From contig DATHGT010000070.1 in assembly GCA_035317605.1 (NCBI GenBank), positions 1-24,740 of the forward strand: DNA of 24,740 nucleotides, written 5' to 3'. The notes beneath the pieces are model-generated. The model was given only the letters and a program-made list of their open reading frames with translations. It was not told where the DNA came from and did not search any database. A program made the position numbers and the translations under genes. This DNA comes from DATHGT01 sp035317605. GTDB lineage: Bacteria > Methylomirabilota > Methylomirabilia > Rokubacteriales > CSP1-6. Below, in pieces: positions 7,731 to 14,641 of this stretch. Every line of letters starts with the position of its first letter. Position 1 is the first letter of the stretch.

Positions 7731-8381
7731 TCAGGGAGCCAGCACCAGCACGAGGTCGGCCTCGAGCTGGATATCGTTCGAGACCTTGAGGATCAAGAGC
7801 TGAGGGACCTGCATGCCGTGGTTGGTGAAGGTGGTCGCGAACTTCGCGTTCACCCGCAGGCTCTCGGCGGTGAGCCCGAAGCGCTTCTGATTTTCCACCT
7901 GTTCCGGCGTGAGCCGCATGTAGTACACCGTGGAGTCGGCGGCGGTCTCCACGGGCTTGCCCCGGATCGTCAACGTGCCGCGCACCTTGGCGGGCATCGT
8001 CTTGCCGGCCTCGAGCGGTCCCCCGATCTCGATCCCCTTGACCTCGAATACCGCCCAGCGGTTGGCCTCACTGGTCTCGGAGTCCAGGAAGGTATTGCTC
8101 CGCATCTGTGCGTCGCGCCGGTCGATGCCGGTCTTGACGGCGTTCAGATCGACGCGGATCGTGCCCTTGGCGTCCTGGGGCCGCGCGGGATCGAGCCTGA
8201 CGCTGCCGGTGACCGTGCCCTGGCCGCCCGTGGTCCCGACGATGGTCTCGAGCGGCGCCTCGGTCTTGAACGTGGCCCGCGACGTGTAGTTCACGTTGAA
8301 CGTCCGCGTCTGAGCCTCGGCGACACTCCATCCCGTCAACGCCAGCGCCATGCAAGCCGCGTTCACCAGCGCTCGATTCAT
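7731..8381 (-). CDS. YceI-like secreted lipid-binding-fold protein
   Basis: Periplasmic protein of the YceI family (PF04264), a lipocalin-like barrel that binds polyisoprenoid-type lipids in characterised members. Length 216 aa. Residues 1-23 form a signal peptide ending VAEA before QTRTFNV. The domain shows the usual pattern: FNVNYTSRATFKTEAPLE, then a GxVxLDPARPQDAKGTIRVDL segment, GIDRRDAQMRSNTFLDSE, and a strand-rich C-terminal half (KVRGTLTIRG). The central RD-MR-FLD motif is characteristic. ATG 8381 has a purine-rich AAGGGGG upstream. It is the first gene of a short unit with the deacetylase and is divergent from the moaD-like gene; the palindromic AT-rich element at 8410-8417 could serve both directions. 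Confidence 0.88.
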   Translation of the reverse strand: MNRALVNAACMALALTGWSVAEAQTRTFNVNYTSRATFKTEAPLETIVGTTGGQGTVTGSVRLDPARPQDAKGTIRVDLNAVKTGIDRRDAQMRSNTFLDSETSEANRWAVFEVKGIEIGGPLEAGKTMPAKVRGTLTIRGKPVETAADSTVYYMRLTPEQVENQKRFGLTAESLRVNAKFATTFTNHGMQVPQLLILKVSNDIQLEADLVLVLAP

Positions 8382-8409
8382 CGGTGCCCCCTTCTGCGCG
8401 AATCGCGGC

Positions 8410-8419
8410 AGTATACTCC
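8410..8419 (+). promoter_or_regulatory. Divergent -10-like element AGTATACTCC before moaD-like gene
   Basis: The stretch AGTATACT is self-complementary and holds TATACT (5 of 6 bases of the -10 consensus) on both strands, in the 50-bp gap between divergent genes. On the plus strand the start would fall about 7 bases before the MoaD ATG at 8432; on the minus strand it gives a leader of about 22 bases with a ribosome site for the YceI-like gene. The same ten bases recur before the AOR gene (10812-10821). No convincing -35 box is visible on either side. Confidence 0.45.
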
Positions 8420-8431
8420 GATGTCGAACCC

Positions 8432-8791
8432 ATGAGCCGTCTCGACGACTCGCCCTCCGCGGACGCCGCGCCCCTCGCGGTCACGGTCGTGTTCTTCGCG
8501 GACCTCCGCCGGTTCCTTCCGCGCGGTGAAAGCGGCCCCCAGCGCTATCGCGTCAAGTCGGGCGCCGCCGTCTCGGACTTGCTCGACACCATCGGGGTCG
8601 ACGCCGACGCCGACATCACGATCGCCGTGGACGGCGAACTCGCCTCCCGCGACACGGCGTTGCGCGACGGTGCCGAGGTCATGCTGCTGAGCCCGATGGA
8701 AGGCGGAGCTTCCGGTCGATGCCTCGGAGCAGCTGCGTGTGAAGGTTCAGGGTCTTCACGATCGACAGGCCGACCACCCGGATGTCCTTGA
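8432..8791 (+). CDS. MoaD/ThiS-family sulfur carrier with abnormal C-terminal tail
   Basis: Ubiquitin-fold sulfur carrier, the small subunit type that donates sulfur to molybdopterin/tungstopterin. The start MSRLDDSPS is chosen because the conserved domain begins soon after (VTVVFFADLRRFLP) and the ATG follows the -10-like element. The core is textbook: VSDLLDTIG, DITIAVDGEL, LRDGAEVMLLSPMEGG. Family members end at that Gly-Gly, which is adenylated and thiocarboxylated. Here the frame continues 27 residues past it (Gly-Gly at residues 91-92 of 119), rich in G, S, R and C and unlike the core. The tail would need removal, or the natural stop has been lost through a rearrangement or sequence error at about 8708. 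The AOR-family gene nearby needs such a pterin cofactor. Domain call firm; activity of this allele uncertain. Confidence 0.82.
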   Translation: MSRLDDSPSADAAPLAVTVVFFADLRRFLPRGESGPQRYRVKSGAAVSDLLDTIGVDADADITIAVDGELASRDTALRDGAEVMLLSPMEGGASGRCLGAAACEGSGSSRSTGRPPGCP

Positions 8792-8984
8792 ACATTTTCC
8801 GAGTGTCCGCGGCCTGGCGAGCTGAGTCCTGCCGAAATTCGCGCAACGCTTGCTGAAAGCGCGCATCCGAACGCTGCATCACCTGCCGTGTGAGCGCTTC
8901 GCTCTGCTTTCGCCGTTGCGCCCATCGCGCTTCGGCCCGCATGCGCTCCTGCCGCCACGGTTCAATGTCCACTGTTGGATACAT
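8679..8984 (-). CDS. Small charged helical protein, unknown function
   Basis: Not recognised. The 101-aa product is hydrophilic and mainly helical, rich in Q, R and A (RRKQSEALTRQVMQRSD, FQQALREFRQDSARQAAD), and could form a coiled coil. A slightly hydrophobic stretch, FKDIRVVGLSIVKTLNLHTQLL, lies near the end. It starts 7 nt after the stop of the ThDP enzyme with no ribosome site; ATG 8942 has AGGAG upstream but very close. It runs convergently into the moaD-like gene and ends inside it, so its last residues are antisense to the MoaD core. Base composition here is visibly less GC-rich than the neighbours. It may be a real small gene, or the remnant of a longer one cut at the same junction that gave MoaD its tail. 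Confidence 0.42.
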   Translation of the reverse strand: MYPTVDIEPWRQERMRAEARWAQRRKQSEALTRQVMQRSDARFQQALREFRQDSARQAADTRKMFKDIRVVGLSIVKTLNLHTQLLRGIDRKLRLPSGSAA

Positions 8985-8991
8985 CGCGCGG

Positions 8992-10713
8992 CTACGGGTT
9001 GATGGGCTCCAGCGCCATGTCGAGGAGGGCGAACTGGCCCTTGGCGACGGCGTCCAGACCACGGAGCAGGGCGGCCCTCACCTGGTCAGCCTTTTCGACC
9101 TTCTCGCCGTAGCCGTTGTAGGCGCGGGCGACGGCCGCGTAGTCCGGCGGCGGCGTGATCGACGTCCCCACGAACGTCTTCGACGTCACCGCGAAGCCCT
9201 GGGGGTAGTGCTCCGGGATGCCCCGCTTCTGCGAGAGGTAGCCGGAGTTGTTGAACATCACGACCAGGAACGGAAGCCCATGCTCCTGGGCACAGCCGAA
9301 CGCGGCGAGCACCGGATTGTAATTGAACGAACCGTCGCCGATGAGCTGGACCACCGTGCGGTCGGGCGCCGCCGCCTTCACGCCGAGCGCGGTGCCGAGC
9401 CCGGTCCCGAGCCCGCCGTAGCTGCCCTCGATGAACTGTCCCGGGCGGAGGCTTTCGAGACCGCGATTGATCTCGAGCCGGTGAGTGATGGTCTCGTCGA
9501 CCACGATCGCGTTCGGCGGCAGCACCTGGTTCAGCTCGTGAACCACCCATCGCGTCTCCACGACCGGCCGCTTCCCCGCCGCCGCCGCTCCGTCGCGCCG
9601 CGCCTGCCGATCCTTGTCGTGGCGTGCGCGCCAGGCCTCGATGCGATCCGCGCGCGTGCCCGGGGCGATCTCACGTCGCACGCGCTCGACGAGCAGGGCC
9701 AGCGACGTCTCCACGTCGCCGGTGGCGATGGTGTCCGCGCGGTAACCCCAGAACGGTAGGTGCGGGTGCAGCGGTGAGTCGTCGAGCACCGCGACCTTCG
9801 TCGACGGCCCCGGTGCCGCGGAGGGCGGATGCCACGGCGCCACCGCGGCGGCGAAGAACAGCACGTCGGCGTCCTTCAGATAGGGCGCCAGGTGAGCGAG
9901 GGGACCGACGCCGCCGTAGAGCGGATGATCGCGCGGGAAGTTCACGTAGCTCGGATGCCAGCCCTCGAGGACCGGCGCGCCCAGCAACTCGGCCAGCTCG
10001 ACCAGGTGCCCGACCGCGGTGACGCTGCGCCCGACCTCTTCGGTGACGATGACGGGATTCGTCGCGTCGACCAGCAGCCGCGCCAGCTCGTCGATCGCGG
10101 CCGGCGACGCTGACGGCGCCCGCGGCAGCCCGGCCGACGCCGGCCCGTCGCTCGACATGGTCTCGAACAGGTGCTCCATCGGGATCGACACGAAGACCGG
10201 ACCACGCGGCGGGGCCATCGCGAGCTGGCAGGCGCGCGCGACGGTGGCGGGCAGCAGCGCGCCGGCATTCAAGCCGAAGCTCCACTTCACGCACGGCTCC
10301 ACCAACCGTGCCGGGCCACCCATGTCCGTGAGCACGCGCAGCCACTGCTGGCCGGGGTCGGGACCGGGCACCTCGCCGAAGCCGATCGACTCGCCGCAGA
10401 ACACGACCATCGGGACTCGCTCGTGGAGCGCCGCGCGCAGGGCCATGGTCGCGTGCAGGCCGCCGACCGTGGTGTGGATCATCACCGCGGGGAGCTTGCC
10501 GGTCGCCTTGGCGTAGCCGCTCGCCATCGCGACCGCGACCTCCTCGTGGCGGGATGAAAGATACGCGGGGATCTCGCCGGGCCCGTACGGCTTGGCCAGG
10601 TATTCCCAGACCGGCGACCACTCGGATCCCGGCGACGCGAAGATCCGCTCCACGCCCATCCGTCCGAGCACGCGCAGAAACGCCTCGGCTCCGCTCAGTC
10701 CCTTGGTGTTCAT
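8992..10713 (-). CDS. ThDP-dependent acetolactate synthase/decarboxylase-family enzyme
   Basis: Thiamine diphosphate enzyme of the acetolactate synthase/benzoylformate decarboxylase superfamily, 573 aa. The N-terminal PYR domain starts LSGAEAFLRVLGRMGVERIF and has the cofactor-activating glutamate in RHEEVA (E57). A central nucleotide-fold domain follows (about residues 205-345). The C-terminal PP domain has the Mg-ThDP motif GDGSFNYN (459-466) closing with NN at 488-489. Start ATG 10713 is fixed by GGGAGGA; the frame is open further upstream but without conserved sequence. No regulatory subunit and no obvious FAD-site evidence, so a 2-oxoacid decarboxylase or carboligase is more likely than a biosynthetic acetolactate synthase. 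It is divergent from the AOR-family gene, which suggests coupled chemistry: an aldehyde product would be a suitable AOR substrate. That link is inference. Confidence 0.9.
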   Translation of the reverse strand: MNTKGLSGAEAFLRVLGRMGVERIFASPGSEWSPVWEYLAKPYGPGEIPAYLSSRHEEVAVAMASGYAKATGKLPAVMIHTTVGGLHATMALRAALHERVPMVVFCGESIGFGEVPGPDPGQQWLRVLTDMGGPARLVEPCVKWSFGLNAGALLPATVARACQLAMAPPRGPVFVSIPMEHLFETMSSDGPASAGLPRAPSASPAAIDELARLLVDATNPVIVTEEVGRSVTAVGHLVELAELLGAPVLEGWHPSYVNFPRDHPLYGGVGPLAHLAPYLKDADVLFFAAAVAPWHPPSAAPGPSTKVAVLDDSPLHPHLPFWGYRADTIATGDVETSLALLVERVRREIAPGTRADRIEAWRARHDKDRQARRDGAAAAGKRPVVETRWVVHELNQVLPPNAIVVDETITHRLEINRGLESLRPGQFIEGSYGGLGTGLGTALGVKAAAPDRTVVQLIGDGSFNYNPVLAAFGCAQEHGLPFLVVMFNNSGYLSQKRGIPEHYPQGFAVTSKTFVGTSITPPPDYAAVARAYNGYGEKVEKADQVRAALLRGLDAVAKGQFALLDMALEPINP

Positions 10714-10739
10714 GAAGTTCCTCCCGGTGTCCGCTGGAA

Positions 10740-10760
10740 CGATCGAGCTCCGCTCGATCG
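10740..10760. repeat. Inverted repeat, 9-bp perfect stem with 3-nt loop
   Basis: CGATCGAGC (10740-10748) and GCTCGATCG (10752-10760) form a perfect stem around TCC. It lies 27 bases upstream of the ThDP-enzyme ATG, inside its expected leader, and could be an operator or a leader hairpin. Nothing else distinguishes these two. Confidence 0.5.
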
Positions 10761-10778
10761 CGACGCAAGTTGGGGGGT

Positions 10779-10803
10779 ATGGGGGGCCATCGTGGCCCCC
10801 CAT
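10779..10803. repeat. Inverted repeat, 11-bp perfect stem with 3-nt loop
   Basis: ATGGGGGGCCA (10779-10789) pairs perfectly with TGGCCCCCCAT (10793-10803) around TCG. It is the strongest small hairpin in the window. It sits just upstream of the -10-like element of the AOR gene and in the early leader of the ThDP-enzyme transcript. No U run follows in either direction, so termination is unlikely. A regulator site shared by both genes is the likeliest reading. Confidence 0.55.
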
Positions 10804-10809
10804 CCCGGT

Positions 10810-10821
10810 GGAGTATACTCC
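10810..10821 (+). promoter_or_regulatory. Perfect 12-bp palindrome containing a -10 box before the AOR gene
   Basis: GGAGTATACTCC is self-complementary and holds TATACT at 10814-10819. A start 7-9 bases downstream falls on or beside ATG 10828, which would give a leaderless AOR mRNA; consistently, no well-spaced ribosome site precedes that ATG. The ten bases AGTATACTCC recur before the moaD-like gene at 8410-8419. A -35 box is not recognisable, because the place it would occupy is the GC-rich hairpin. Confidence 0.45.
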
Positions 10822-10827
10822 CGGCCC

Positions 10828-12645
10828 ATGAACACATACGGCTACTGGAACAAGATCCTGCACGTGCATCTCGGCGATCGGCGGACCTGGGTCGAGGAGC
10901 CCGAGGCGGGCTTCTTCCGCCGCTACGGCGGCGGGCGCGGCATCATCGCGCACTACCTGCTCAAGCACGTCCCCAAGGGCGCCGACCCGCTCGGCCCCGA
11001 CAACGTGCTGGTCATCGCGCCCGGCGTGCTCACCGGCGCGCCGGTGCCCGGCGCTGGGCGCCACAGCGTGGGCGCCAAGTCGCCGCTGACCGGCGGCTTC
11101 GGCGAGTCAGAGTCCGGCGGCTTCTGGGGCGCCGAGCTCAAGCGCGCGGGCTGGGACGCGATCGTGTTCCACGGCGTCGCCTCTTCGCCGGTCTATCTCT
11201 GGATCAACGAAGGCGCGATCGAGATCCGCGACGCCGGCCACGTGTGGGGCAAGATCACCGGCGAGGTGCAGGACATCCTGCTGGCCGAAGTCGGCGACCC
11301 CCGCGCGCGCGTGTGCACCATCGGGCCCGCGGGCGAGAATCTCGTCCGGTTCGCGTGCATCGCCAACGAGCTGAACGAGGTCGCCGGCCGCACGGGCATG
11401 GGCGCCGTCATGGGGTCGAAGAAGCTCAAGGCGATCGTCGTGCGCGGCAAGACCGCGGTGCGGCTCGCCGATCCCAAGGGGCTCACCACGATCGCCAAGT
11501 GGGTCTCGTCCACCATGGACGAGAAGCACCGCGCCTTCCACGAGTTCGGCACCGGCGCCGCCATGCAGGGCAAGAGCCTCGAAGGCGGGATGCCGACCCT
11601 CAACTATCGCCTCGGCAGCTTCGAGCACACGGCGAAGGTCGACGCGGTCGCGGTGCGCGATCAGATGCGCGTGAAGATGGAAGCCTGCTACGCGTGCTCG
11701 GTGCGCTGCAAGAAGGTCGTCCACATCGAGAAGCGAGAGGAGGCGGCGCGCGAGACCCAGGAGAAGGTCTACGGCGGCAAGGGCAAGGTCGGCTTCGATC
11801 CGCTGGGCCGCTACAGCGTCGATCCGCGCTACGGCGGACCCGAGTACGAGTCGCTGGCGGCCATGGGCGTCAACCTCGGGCTCGACGACATCGTGGCCAT
11901 CGCCAAGTCCAACGAGATGTGCAACTACCTCGGCATGGACACGGTCTCGCTCGGCTCCACGCTCGCGTGGGCGATGGAGGCGTTCGAAAAGGGGCTGCTC
12001 ACGCTGGAAGATACCGGGGGCGTGCCACTCCGCTTCCACGACGCCGACGGGGTGATCAAGCTCGTCGAGATGATCGCTCACCGCCAGGGCATCGGCGACC
12101 TGCTCGCGGAAGGCTCGCAGCGGGCGGCCCAGCGGCTCGGCCGCGGCTCCGAGGCCTTCCTGACCACGGTGAAGGGCATGGAAATGGCCATGCACGATCC
12201 GCGGCACATGCCGGTGATGCGCGCGTCGTACATGATGGCGCCGACGGGCGGCGACCACATGCGCCAGAGCGGCAACCGCAACGGTCTCCGCAATCAGATC
12301 GCGCTCTGTCACTTCCTCGCCTACGAGGACGACCAGACCCTCGCCATCCTCAACGCCGTGACCGGCTGGGGCGCGACGCAGGAAGAGGTCGTCGCCACCG
12401 CGCACCGTGGCCTGACCCTGGCGCGGCTCTTCAATCTCCGTGAGGGCTTCACCCGTGACGACGACCGCCTGCCCGCGCGGTTCAGCGAGCCGCTCCCCAA
12501 GCACGCCGGGCTGTCGCGCGAGCTGCAGGACAAGATCGTGACGGACTACTACGTCGAGTACGGCTGGGACTCCGCCACCGGCGTGCCGACCGCGGAGACG
12601 ATCCACACGCTCGAGATCGAAGCCGACGCGGTGCACGCCGGCTAG
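10828..12645 (+). CDS. Aldehyde ferredoxin oxidoreductase (AOR) family enzyme
   Basis: Tungsten- or molybdenum-bis-pterin oxidoreductase of the AOR family, typically oxidising aldehydes to acids with ferredoxin-like electron transfer. Length 605 aa, normal for the family. The N-terminal domain shows GGGRGIIAHYLL, DPLGPDNVLVIAPG, KSPLTGGFGES and AGWDAIVFHG. GENLVRFACIANE and GRTGMGAVMGSKKLKAI follow. The 4Fe-4S ligands are C287, C290 and C294 (CYACSVRC) and C494 (IALCHF). GGPEYESLAAMG marks the central domain. Between C294 and that motif is a charged segment (about residues 300-332) that looks longer than in classical AOR. ATG 10828 is chosen because the family start is MxxYGYWNKIL; an in-frame codon 12 residues earlier lies in a hairpin. 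It probably needs the moaD-like gene product for its pterin. The substrate aldehyde is unknown; a benzoyl-CoA-reductase-like role is unlikely without partner subunits. Confidence 0.95.
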   Translation: MNTYGYWNKILHVHLGDRRTWVEEPEAGFFRRYGGGRGIIAHYLLKHVPKGADPLGPDNVLVIAPGVLTGAPVPGAGRHSVGAKSPLTGGFGESESGGFWGAELKRAGWDAIVFHGVASSPVYLWINEGAIEIRDAGHVWGKITGEVQDILLAEVGDPRARVCTIGPAGENLVRFACIANELNEVAGRTGMGAVMGSKKLKAIVVRGKTAVRLADPKGLTTIAKWVSSTMDEKHRAFHEFGTGAAMQGKSLEGGMPTLNYRLGSFEHTAKVDAVAVRDQMRVKMEACYACSVRCKKVVHIEKREEAARETQEKVYGGKGKVGFDPLGRYSVDPRYGGPEYESLAAMGVNLGLDDIVAIAKSNEMCNYLGMDTVSLGSTLAWAMEAFEKGLLTLEDTGGVPLRFHDADGVIKLVEMIAHRQGIGDLLAEGSQRAAQRLGRGSEAFLTTVKGMEMAMHDPRHMPVMRASYMMAPTGGDHMRQSGNRNGLRNQIALCHFLAYEDDQTLAILNAVTGWGATQEEVVATAHRGLTLARLFNLREGFTRDDDRLPARFSEPLPKHAGLSRELQDKIVTDYYVEYGWDSATGVPTAETIHTLEIEADAVHAG

Positions 12646-12701
12646 CCGGCGACGTTTCGTTCAGGAGGTTGTGGAGCGGCGCGCGAGCGTTTGCTCGACC
12701 T

Positions 12702-12720
12702 CCGCGGCCGTCGGCCGCGG
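12702..12720. repeat. Inverted repeat between AOR and hydrolase genes
   Basis: CCGCGGCC (12702-12709) and GGCCGCGG (12713-12720) form a perfect 8-bp stem with loop GTC in the 115-nt gap after the AOR stop. There is no T run after it. It may reduce read-through from AOR into the hydrolase gene. A perfect AGGAGG at 12663-12668 lies upstream of it, two bases from a GTG whose frame leads into the hydrolase. Confidence 0.4.
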
Positions 12721-12760
12721 CCTTGCGCTTGGCGGTGCTGCGTGCGAAGGTCTCACCACT

Positions 12761-13579
12761 ATGACGAACCTTCTGGCGCCGATCGATCGCGATATCAAAG
12801 TCAACGAACTGCGCCTGCGTCTGCTCGACTGGGGAGGCGAGGGCCGCACGCCGCTCCTGCTGCTGCACGGCTTCACCGGGCACGCGCACGCGTGGGACAC
12901 GCTCAGCATCGCGCTCCAGCCCCACTTCCACGTCCTGGCCCTCGACCAGCGCGGGCACGGCGACAGCGACCCCGCCGACGTCTACAACCCCATGGTCGCG
13001 TTCGAAGATCTCTCCGGCGTCGTCGATCAGCTGCGGCTGAGCCCGTTGATCATGGTCGGGCTCTCGATGGGCGGGCGGAACGCGCTCTACTTCACCTCCA
13101 AGCGGCCCCACGACGTGCAGAAGCTCGTCACCGTCGACATCGGGCCGGAGATCAGCAAGCGCGCCGCGCAGCCGTCGTCGGGGCCGGCCGAGCCCGAGAC
13201 GTGGGAGAGCATCGAGCAGGCGGCGCAGCACCTGTATCAGGGCAATCCCTTTCCGGGGATCCACTACTATCGCTGGGTCGCGTCCACGAGTCTCCGCACG
13301 CGTCTCGACGGCAAGATCGTCTGGAAGTGGCACCCGAGCGTGAAGGAGCGCCGGACCAACCCGGCCTTCGACTGGTGGGGCGCGCTGCGCGCGATCACGC
13401 CGCCGACCCTGGTCCTGCGCGGCGAGCACAGTCCGATCCTCGATCGCGACGTGGCCGAGCGGATGGCCAAGGAGCTGCCGAACGGTCGCTTCGTCGAGAT
13501 TCCGCGCGCCGTCCACACCCTGCACGAGGACAACCCCGAGGCGGTGCTGGCCGCGCTCAAGGACTTCCTGGGTTTCTGA
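12761..13579 (+). CDS. Alpha/beta-fold hydrolase
   Basis: Serine hydrolase of the alpha/beta-hydrolase fold, 272 aa, probably an esterase, lactonase or C-C hydrolase of the cytoplasm (no signal peptide). HGFTG (residues 36-40) forms the oxyanion-hole loop, GLSMGG (100-105) holds nucleophile S102, and H252 in RAVHTLHEDNPE is the catalytic histidine. The acid is probably E222 or D228 (RGEHSPILDRD). DQRGHGDSD (62-70) is the usual strand-4 motif. ATG 12761 is chosen because IDRDIKVNELRLRLLDWGG is the normal family start; a GTG 30 codons earlier has AGGAGG only two bases away and would add an unconserved segment. Its TGA overlaps the next ATG by one base (TGATG), so it is coupled to the LLM oxidoreductase. 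Substrate unknown. Confidence 0.92.
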   Translation: MTNLLAPIDRDIKVNELRLRLLDWGGEGRTPLLLLHGFTGHAHAWDTLSIALQPHFHVLALDQRGHGDSDPADVYNPMVAFEDLSGVVDQLRLSPLIMVGLSMGGRNALYFTSKRPHDVQKLVTVDIGPEISKRAAQPSSGPAEPETWESIEQAAQHLYQGNPFPGIHYYRWVASTSLRTRLDGKIVWKWHPSVKERRTNPAFDWWGALRAITPPTLVLRGEHSPILDRDVAERMAKELPNGRFVEIPRAVHTLHEDNPEAVLAALKDFLGF

Positions 13580-14628
13580 TGGCGGCTCCGGTGCGCATTT
13601 ACCTGCGCGTACCCGGGACCGCGCCGGTTCCGGAGTTGACAAAGCTGTTGCAGAGCGTCGAAGCGGCCGGCTTCGACGGCGCGGGCGTCCTCGACAGCCA
13701 GATGATCTGCCGAGACACGTTCGTCACCCTCGGTCAGGCGGCGGTCCAGACGTCGCGCATGACGCTGTTCCCCGCGGTGACCAATCCGTTCACCCGGCAC
13801 GCCTCCGTGCTGGCCGGCGGCATTCAGTCGGTCGAGGAGCTGGCGCCCGGCCGCGTGAAGTTCGTCATCGGTACCGGCTACACCTCCGCGAGCACGATCG
13901 GCCGTAAGGCCGCCACCCTCGCCGAGATGCGCGCCTGCATCGCCACCGTGAAAGCGCTGCTCGCCGGCCAGTCCGTCGATTTCGACGGCACGCCCGGCCG
14001 GCTCGTCTACGCGTCGGGGCGGCGCATTCCCGTGATCATGGCCGCGTCGGGTCCGAAGGCGCTCGAGGTCGCGGGTGAGGTCGCCGACGGCGTCATGGCG
14101 CTGGTCGGGTTCAACCGGGGGATCGTGGCGGCCGCGCTCGAGCACATCGAGCGCGGAGCGAAGCGCTCGGGGCGTCGTCTCGAAGACCTCGAGATCATCT
14201 GGGCCGCGCGCACCGGCACCGCCGCGACCACCGCCGAGGCGCGCCGTCTCGCGCGGCCGACCGTCGTCCACTGGGGCATTCTGCGCTGGGGCGGTCACTG
14301 GCTCGGCCCGGCCGGCGTCAAAGTTCCGCCCCTCGAAGTTCCCGATGCCGTGCACAAGATCTACCCCGATCTCTCGCACGCCGAGGACTGGGACGCGGCG
14401 ATCGAGGCCACGTCGTTCGTCCCCGACGAGGTGATCGCCGATCTGTGCGACGCCTACGGGCTGATCGGTACGCCGGACGATTGCGCGTCGCGGATCACCG
14501 AGATGAACACGCTCGGCGTCCAGAACCTCTACGTGATGGGGTTTCAGACCTTCGCCCCGCCCGCGCAAGAAATCCGGGGCTTCCGCGACGTCGTCTTCCC
14601 CCGCCTGCGCGCCGCCGGACTTCGGTAA
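13579..14628 (+). CDS. LLM-class (Mer-like) flavin/F420-dependent oxidoreductase
   Basis: Luciferase-like TIM-barrel oxidoreductase (PF00296), 349 aa, of the branch resembling F420-dependent methylenetetrahydromethanopterin reductase. Typical segments: LLQSVEAAGFDGAGVLDSQ, FPAVTNPFTRHASVLAGG (64-81; the T-P-xRHA loop lies by the cofactor), FVIGTGYTS (95-103) and PVIMAASGPKALEVAGEVADGVM, the usual cofactor-binding end of the barrel. The C-terminal GTPDDCASRITEMNTLGVQNLYV is also standard. The cofactor (FMN or F420) cannot be fixed from sequence alone. Its ATG overlaps the hydrolase stop, so the two probably act in one pathway, such as oxidation followed by hydrolysis. It is followed after 13 nt by the convergent end of the envelope operon. 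Confidence 0.92.
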   Translation: MAAPVRIYLRVPGTAPVPELTKLLQSVEAAGFDGAGVLDSQMICRDTFVTLGQAAVQTSRMTLFPAVTNPFTRHASVLAGGIQSVEELAPGRVKFVIGTGYTSASTIGRKAATLAEMRACIATVKALLAGQSVDFDGTPGRLVYASGRRIPVIMAASGPKALEVAGEVADGVMALVGFNRGIVAAALEHIERGAKRSGRRLEDLEIIWAARTGTAATTAEARRLARPTVVHWGILRWGGHWLGPAGVKVPPLEVPDAVHKIYPDLSHAEDWDAAIEATSFVPDEVIADLCDAYGLIGTPDDCASRITEMNTLGVQNLYVMGFQTFAPPAQEIRGFRDVVFPRLRAAGLR

Positions 14629-14641
14629 GGCCGCGAAGCCG

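Noticed and set aside
10714..11064. N-terminal extension of the ThDP enzyme to 690 residues
   Set aside because: The added segment is antisense to the AOR gene and its promoter region; the true ATG has a strong ribosome site.
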